This document shows, piece after piece, positions 6,933 through 10,208 of a stretch of DNA of 10,208 nt (position 1 is the stretch's first letter; every line of letters begins with the position of its first letter). The stretch comes from Oscillospiraceae bacterium (lineage in GTDB: Bacteria; Bacillota_A; Clostridia; Oscillospirales; CAG-272): positions 1 to 10,208 of the forward strand of contig SVSO01000093.1 in the NCBI GenBank assembly GCA_015064195.1, read 5' to 3'. Under the pieces are notes generated by a model, which was not told the origin of the DNA, searched no databases, and was given only the letters and a program-made list of their open reading frames with translations. Position numbers and translations under genes: made by a program.

Positions 6933-7991
6933 TTACAGAGCGATCTCACGCTTTTCTTCCGCGGACTTGTAGAGCGCGTCGAGGAGCTTCATGCTTTCGA
7001 GGATATTGTCCACATTGTTGCGGTTCTTTACGCCGGTTTCAATGCTCTTGAGGAAGTCTTCATCCTCACGCAGATACATATTGGGAATGTCGTGAGAGGA
7101 TGCGGTGGTTTCCAGGGTGGAGCCGTCGGTGAAGGTGAACTGGCCGCCGTAGGTCAGACGTGCGCCGGCCTTGTCGCCGAGGAAATCGACCCATGTGTCG
7201 CCCTTGTCCACGTTCTGCGCCCATGCACCGTTTAAGGAAATGCTTGCCTTGTCGGTGCGGACATGACCGGTAACAAAGTCATCAACATCGTTTACGCCGT
7301 TTTCCACGTCCTTGGTGTCCTCAGCCCACATGGAGGTGTAGCGGTAGGACTTCATATCCTTTGCCATTTCGCAGTAGGTGTCGCAGGTGACGGTTTTGAG
7401 CTTTGCACTGCCGAGAATGTAAAGAATGAGGTCGAGATAATGGATGCCCCAGTCGATGAGTGCGCCGCCGCCGGACTGTGCCTTGGTGGTGAATGCGCCG
7501 CCGAGACCGGGGATGCTGCGGAATGCGCGGAAGGAGCAGACAACGTGGTAGATGTTGCCGAACTTGCCTTCGCGGGCCATCTGCTCCAGACGGATGACGG
7601 ACTCATGGTAACGGTTGCAGACACCGATGTTCAGCAGCTTGCCCTGCTTGTCAGCCTCAGCTGCCATTTCGCAGGACATCTCATAGTTGACGGTGACGGG
7701 CTTTTCGCACATAACGTGCTTGCCGGCGCGCAGAGCGTCCATGGTTACGGTGTAGTGCGCAAAGTTGGGCGTGAGAACCCATACAGCCTCAACCTCCGGG
7801 TCAGCGAGGGCGATGTTGTAGTCGGTGATGACCTTGGCATCGAGGCTGTACTTGTCAACCAGTGCCTGTGCCTTCTCGGGGATGAGATCGCAGGCATACT
7901 TGATATGTACGTTATCAAGCTTGGTGAGAGCCGGGAAGTGTGCGCCGCCTGCGATACGACCGCAGCCGACAATGGCGATGGTGTGTTTCAT
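6933..7991 (-). CDS. Gfo/Idh/MocA-family NAD(P)-dependent oxidoreductase (sugar or inositol dehydrogenase type)
   Basis: A full-length, 352-residue member of the family that oxidises or reduces sugars, inositols and their derivatives with NAD(P). The N-terminal Rossmann domain has the glycine loop GCGRIAGGAH at 9-18 and Asp35 after the second strand, which favours NAD over NADP. EKP at 96-98 supplies the catalytic Lys97. The C-terminal beta-sheet domain carries GGGALIDWGIHYLD (174-187), where Asp180 and His184 match the usual catalytic Asp/His. The substrate cannot be read from the sequence. It leads a three-gene operon with an atypical relative and an SGNH hydrolase, opposite an AraC regulator and near a rhamnosidase, which points to sugar catabolism. 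The start ATG has GGAGG at 8001-8005, nine bases upstream, and a good promoter at 8027-8055. Confidence 0.93.
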   Translation of the reverse strand: MKHTIAIVGCGRIAGGAHFPALTKLDNVHIKYACDLIPEKAQALVDKYSLDAKVITDYNIALADPEVEAVWVLTPNFAHYTVTMDALRAGKHVMCEKPVTVNYEMSCEMAAEADKQGKLLNIGVCNRYHESVIRLEQMAREGKFGNIYHVVCSFRAFRSIPGLGGAFTTKAQSGGGALIDWGIHYLDLILYILGSAKLKTVTCDTYCEMAKDMKSYRYTSMWAEDTKDVENGVNDVDDFVTGHVRTDKASISLNGAWAQNVDKGDTWVDFLGDKAGARLTYGGQFTFTDGSTLETTASSHDIPNMYLREDEDFLKSIETGVKNRNNVDNILESMKLLDALYKSAEEKREIAL

Positions 7992-8026
7992 AGGATGATA
8001 CCTCCAAAATTTTATTGTTCAAGTAT

Positions 8027-8055
8027 ATTATAATACTACGCGCGGCATTTGTAAA
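8027..8055 (-). promoter_or_regulatory. Promoter of the Gfo/Idh-SGNH operon
   Basis: On the minus strand TTTACA (8055-8050), 17 bases, then TATAAT (8032-8027): eleven of twelve consensus positions. Transcription would begin near 8020, leaving a leader of about 29 bases that includes the GGAGG site. Upstream of the -35 box lies the TAGCTTA direct repeat, a candidate activator site. Confidence 0.8.
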
Positions 8056-8092
8056 TAGCTTATTTTTTGTTTTTATTTAGCTTAATTTTGGA
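8056..8092. promoter_or_regulatory. Direct repeat, candidate AraC-type operator
   Basis: TAGCTTA occurs at 8056-8062 and again at 8078-8084, 22 bp apart (two helical turns); over 15 bases from each start, 12 match. The first copy touches the -35 box of the minus-strand operon promoter. AraC-family proteins commonly bind direct repeats about two turns apart next to the -35 box of the promoter they activate, and the regulator gene starts about 100 bp away. The region is AT-rich, so chance repeats are possible. Confidence 0.45.
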
Positions 8093-8096
8093 TTTT

Positions 8097-8117
8097 TCAA
8101 AAAAATGCCGTTTTTGA
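8097..8117. repeat. Small inverted repeat in the divergent intergenic region
   Basis: TCAAAAA (8097-8103) and TTTTTGA (8111-8117) are separated by seven bases and lie about 23 bp upstream of the -35 box of the AraC gene promoter. It could be a protein-binding site or simply phased A and T tracts that bend the DNA. It is too A/T-rich for an effective terminator. Confidence 0.25.
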
Positions 8118-8139
8118 GGCAATTCTATTTGATATTTTC

Positions 8140-8168
8140 TTGACGGCGCGAAAAAAATAGTGTATAAT
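8140..8168 (+). promoter_or_regulatory. Promoter of the AraC-family regulator gene
   Basis: TTGACG (8140-8145), a 17-base spacer and TATAAT (8163-8168) match eleven of twelve consensus positions. Transcription would begin near 8175. An in-frame ATG at 8167-8169 lies inside the -10 box and so cannot be on this transcript, which fixes the start of translation at the GTG at 8188. Confidence 0.85.
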
Positions 8169-8187
8169 GATAGACGGAGGTGAGAAC

Positions 8188-9069
8188 GTGAGAGAGCAGC
8201 CATTCTATCATCTGGACCGCAACTATATGGAACAGCCCATCTGCTACGGGGACATCCGGCTGTATCAGCTGGGGCGGATGCACTGCACGGGGACGACTCA
8301 TATCCGCAAGCATCTGCATCTGAATCTTTTTGAGCTGACCATCGTCACCGACGGCATCGGCGCGGTGGGCATCAACGACGAGATCATGCCGCTTGGCGCA
8401 GGCGATATCCATCTGTCTTTCCCCGGCGACTTCCATGAGATCACCACCGACTGCGAACAGCCGCTCAAGTTCAACTTTTTCGCATTCCACACCAGCGACG
8501 CTTTTCTTGTGGAAAAGCTGGAGAAGATCATGCAGACCTGCTACGCCTATGACCGGCGTATTTTCAAGGACGACCGCATCCGACGGCTGGTGGGAGATGC
8601 CATCGCGGAAACCAATGCCATGACGGAGTATTCCGACAGGCTGCTGGCGGCGATCTTTTTGCAGATCGTGCTGTATCTGATCGCGGATCTGACCAAAAAC
8701 AGCGCACATTCCTTCGACGGAGCGGTGGGACAGGCGGATGAGCTGTGCTACCGGATGATGCATTATATCGATACCCATCTGTATACCATGGAGAATCTGT
8801 CGGAGATGGCGCAGGTGCTGAGCTACAATTACAGCTATCTGTCCGACCTGTTTCACAGGCTTACCGGCAGTACGCTCAACGAATATTACCGCAGCCGACG
8901 GCTCGCCGCTGCCAGACTGCTCCTTCTGGAGGACAAGCTGAAGGTGGGCGAGATCGCATCCCTGCTTCGCTATTCCTCCATCTATACCTTCAGCCGCTCC
9001 TTCCGCGAACAGTACGGAGTTCCGCCCGCAGTATTTGCACGCGCACACCGAAACGATGACGACAAATAG
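8188..9069 (+). CDS. AraC-family transcriptional regulator with cupin sensor domain
   Basis: A 293-residue one-component sugar sensor. The N-terminal half has a cupin-type ligand-binding domain: histidine-rich HIRKHLHLNLFELTIV at about 38-53, then a GAGDIHLSFPGDFHEI turn typical of the AraC_binding family. The C-terminal part, about 187-288, is the double helix-turn-helix: TMENLSEMAQVLSYNYSYLSDLF, then the conserved LKVGEIASLLRYSSIYTFSRSFREQYGVPP. The start is the GTG at 8188, with GGAGG (8176-8180) seven bases upstream. A longer frame from ATG 8167 is rejected because that ATG overlaps the -10 box. The predicted leader is only about 13 bases. It is divergent from the Gfo/Idh operon and convergent with the rhamnosidase gene, so it is the likely activator of one or both. 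The effector is unknown; rhamnose or a rhamnoside product is an inference from context. Confidence 0.93.
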   Translation: MREQPFYHLDRNYMEQPICYGDIRLYQLGRMHCTGTTHIRKHLHLNLFELTIVTDGIGAVGINDEIMPLGAGDIHLSFPGDFHEITTDCEQPLKFNFFAFHTSDAFLVEKLEKIMQTCYAYDRRIFKDDRIRRLVGDAIAETNAMTEYSDRLLAAIFLQIVLYLIADLTKNSAHSFDGAVGQADELCYRMMHYIDTHLYTMENLSEMAQVLSYNYSYLSDLFHRLTGSTLNEYYRSRRLAAARLLLLEDKLKVGEIASLLRYSSIYTFSRSFREQYGVPPAVFARAHRNDDDK

Positions 9070-9105
9070 CAGATGCCCCACTGTTGTGAGGCATCTGCTA
9101 TTGTT
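9065..9105. terminator. Terminator hairpin between convergent genes, probably bidirectional
   Basis: A perfect 13-bp stem, 9065-9077 (AATAGCAGATGCC) with 9090-9102, encloses a 12-base loop that can add three more pairs. The TAG stop of the AraC gene (9067-9069) is inside the left arm. On the plus strand TTGTTTTAT overlaps and follows the stem; on the minus strand ATTTGTCG follows, a weaker tail. The minus-strand rhamnosidase stop is at 9106-9108, so one hairpin serves both genes. Confidence 0.82.
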
Positions 9106-10208
9106 TTATCGGAGCGTGAGGGAATTTTTGCCGGATGTGAGGATGTACTCACAGTCGCCATGACGCAGGATGGCATTGCAGCCGGCGGGGATCTCCGCCT
9201 CAAAGCGGATCAGCCCGTCATCCGTGGAGTAGCCCACTGCCACCTTGCCGTGGGGCGTTGTGATGTGGCCGGATGCGGAGGGCAGGACATCCATGCACCG
9301 CGGCTCGATGACGATATTCCGGTAGCCGGCACCCGTCTGATCGATGCCGAGGATGTATTTGTGCAGATAACGCACGACCGCGCCGAACATGGGATGATTC
9401 TGGGAACGCTGATAGGTCCAGTATTCGGGGAAGGTGGTGCAGCCGTCGCGCATCCAGCGTCCGAAGGAGTTGGGGCCGTCGGAGGTCAGCAGCTTGAATG
9501 CCAGATCGCCGCGTCCGTATTCAAACAGGATGCGGGTCACGATGTCCGTGGCGAAAATGCCGGTGTCATACCACGGCTCGGCTTCATAATGGGCCGCGAG
9601 ATTTTCAAAGGTGCGCTCATCGCCGAGACCGAGATCGATGGCGTAAGCGTTGGCGCCGCTCACGTTGTCGAAGAAATCGCCGGTTTCGGGATTGTAGTAT
9701 TCGCGGACAATGGCGGCCTTTTTCTTTTCCGCCAGTGCGCGGAGAGCGGGAATTTCGCCGTATCTGCCCGTGACCTCACAGAATTCCATGAGACGGCAGA
9801 TCGACTTCACGTAGAAATAGGTGTTGACATAAGGCGGCGGGATCAGCGGAAGCTTGGACGCAGACGGTCTGCCGAATGCATCGTAAGCCTGTCTGTCCGG
9901 CACGCACCAGTCGCCGAGACACCATTCGCCCGGCTGATCGCTGACCACCAGATCATTCTCGGAGTGGGCTTCCAGATAGTCGAAATAATGGTAAACATGG
10001 GGGCGGAATTCCTCCAGCACCGATGCATCGCCGTAGATCTTGTAGTACATATACGGCACTTCGGCGATGGCGCTGCCCCATCCGCCGGGGCCTCCGCCGG
10101 ATCTGACATAAGGCGCAGTGTACTGCACATGACCGCTGACCGTGTCCTGACAGTCGGCGATGTCATAGAGCCATTTGCGGTAGAATTTCTGCGCATCGGT
10201 GAGCATCA
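9106..10208 (-). CDS. Alpha-L-rhamnosidase, GH78 family, C-terminal part (5' end outside window)
   Basis: GH78 enzymes remove terminal alpha-L-rhamnose from pectin fragments, flavonoid glycosides and other rhamnosides by an inverting mechanism. The roughly 366 visible residues are the end of the protein; the frame stays open at the right edge, so the Met at 10206 is internal. Visible is most of the (alpha/alpha)6 catalytic barrel: DAQKFYRKWLYDIADCQ, GGWGSAIAEVPYMYYKIYGD (42-60), LGDW (97-100), and GCTTFPEYW (255-263) with Glu261 aligned to the family's catalytic-base Glu of the TT-x-x-E-x-W motif, then SQNHPMFGAV. The C-terminal beta-sandwich follows from about 288 (GYRNIVIEP, TPHGKVAVGY). 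The general-acid region should lie just outside the window. No signal peptide can be judged because the N-terminus is missing. Alternative: a GH78-like protein on another hexose, but the motif set fits rhamnosidase well. Confidence 0.88.
   Translation of the reverse strand, partial: MLTDAQKFYRKWLYDIADCQDTVSGHVQYTAPYVRSGGGPGGWGSAIAEVPYMYYKIYGDASVLEEFRPHVYHYFDYLEAHSENDLVVSDQPGEWCLGDWCVPDRQAYDAFGRPSASKLPLIPPPYVNTYFYVKSICRLMEFCEVTGRYGEIPALRALAEKKKAAIVREYYNPETGDFFDNVSGANAYAIDLGLGDERTFENLAAHYEAEPWYDTGIFATDIVTRILFEYGRGDLAFKLLTSDGPNSFGRWMRDGCTTFPEYWTYQRSQNHPMFGAVVRYLHKYILGIDQTGAGYRNIVIEPRCMDVLPSASGHITTPHGKVAVGYSTDDGLIRFEAEIPAGCNAILRHGDCEYILTSGKNSLTLR

Noticed and set aside
6089..8033. Plus-strand open frames opposite the two Gfo/Idh genes (6089-7051 and 7263-8033)
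   Set aside because: Antisense shadows of genes with recognisable family motifs; no domain in their translations.
8097..8117. Inverted repeat TCAAAAA/TTTTTGA as a terminator or riboswitch element
   Set aside because: It lies upstream of both divergent transcription starts, so it is not transcribed from either promoter, and its stem is almost only A-T pairs.
8125..9081. A 318-codon minus-strand frame opposite the AraC gene
   Set aside because: The AraC protein on the plus strand has clear cupin and helix-turn-helix motifs, a promoter and a GGAGG site; the opposite frame has none of these.

Overview
The window reads as chromosomal DNA of a Gram-positive, moderately GC-rich Firmicute, most plausibly a gut-type member of the Clostridia. 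The grounds are strong AGGAGG-type ribosome binding sites, near-consensus TTGACA/TATAAT promoters, intrinsic terminators with U tracts, tightly packed operons, an AraC regulator next to a plant-glycan hydrolase, and SbcC/SbcD sequences of the clostridial kind. The assignment to a lineage is inference; no marker gene for taxonomy is present.

Layout, left to right. Bases 1-97 hold no gene but three consecutive hairpins directly after the sbcC stop, resembling a REP or IS200/IS605-type element end. From 98 to 5437 a minus-strand transcription unit runs, in order of transcription, from an unusual metallo-beta-lactamase-fold/glycerophosphodiesterase fusion to sbcD and then sbcC, the two subunits of the SbcCD (Rad50/Mre11-type) nuclease. 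It has a perfect-consensus promoter (TTGACA-N17-TATAAT, 5464-5492). The tail of the previous operon's intrinsic terminator runs right up to the -35 box. From 5528 to 7991 a second minus-strand operon encodes two Gfo/Idh/MocA-type proteins (one canonical, one with a degenerate nucleotide-binding loop) and a small cytoplasmic SGNH hydrolase.

Divergent from that operon is an AraC-family regulator (8188-9069, plus strand). The AT-rich 196-bp intergenic region contains both divergent promoters, each with a 17-bp spacer, and a direct repeat (TAGCTTA, 22-bp period) abutting the operon's -35 box, a plausible site for the AraC protein. A 13-bp hairpin separates the convergent AraC gene from a GH78 alpha-L-rhamnosidase that runs off the right edge (9106-10208, minus strand).

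Taken together, 5528-10208 looks like a small carbohydrate-use locus: the rhamnosidase releases a sugar, the two oxidoreductase-like proteins and the SGNH esterase process it or its decorations, and the AraC protein senses the sugar and switches the genes on. The left half is a DNA-repair operon led by a fusion enzyme with no obvious link to repair. I found no tRNA, rRNA, CRISPR array or intact transposase. Two start codons are re-assigned on promoter and ribosome-binding-site evidence: GTG at 8188 for the AraC gene and ATG at 5437 for the fusion gene.
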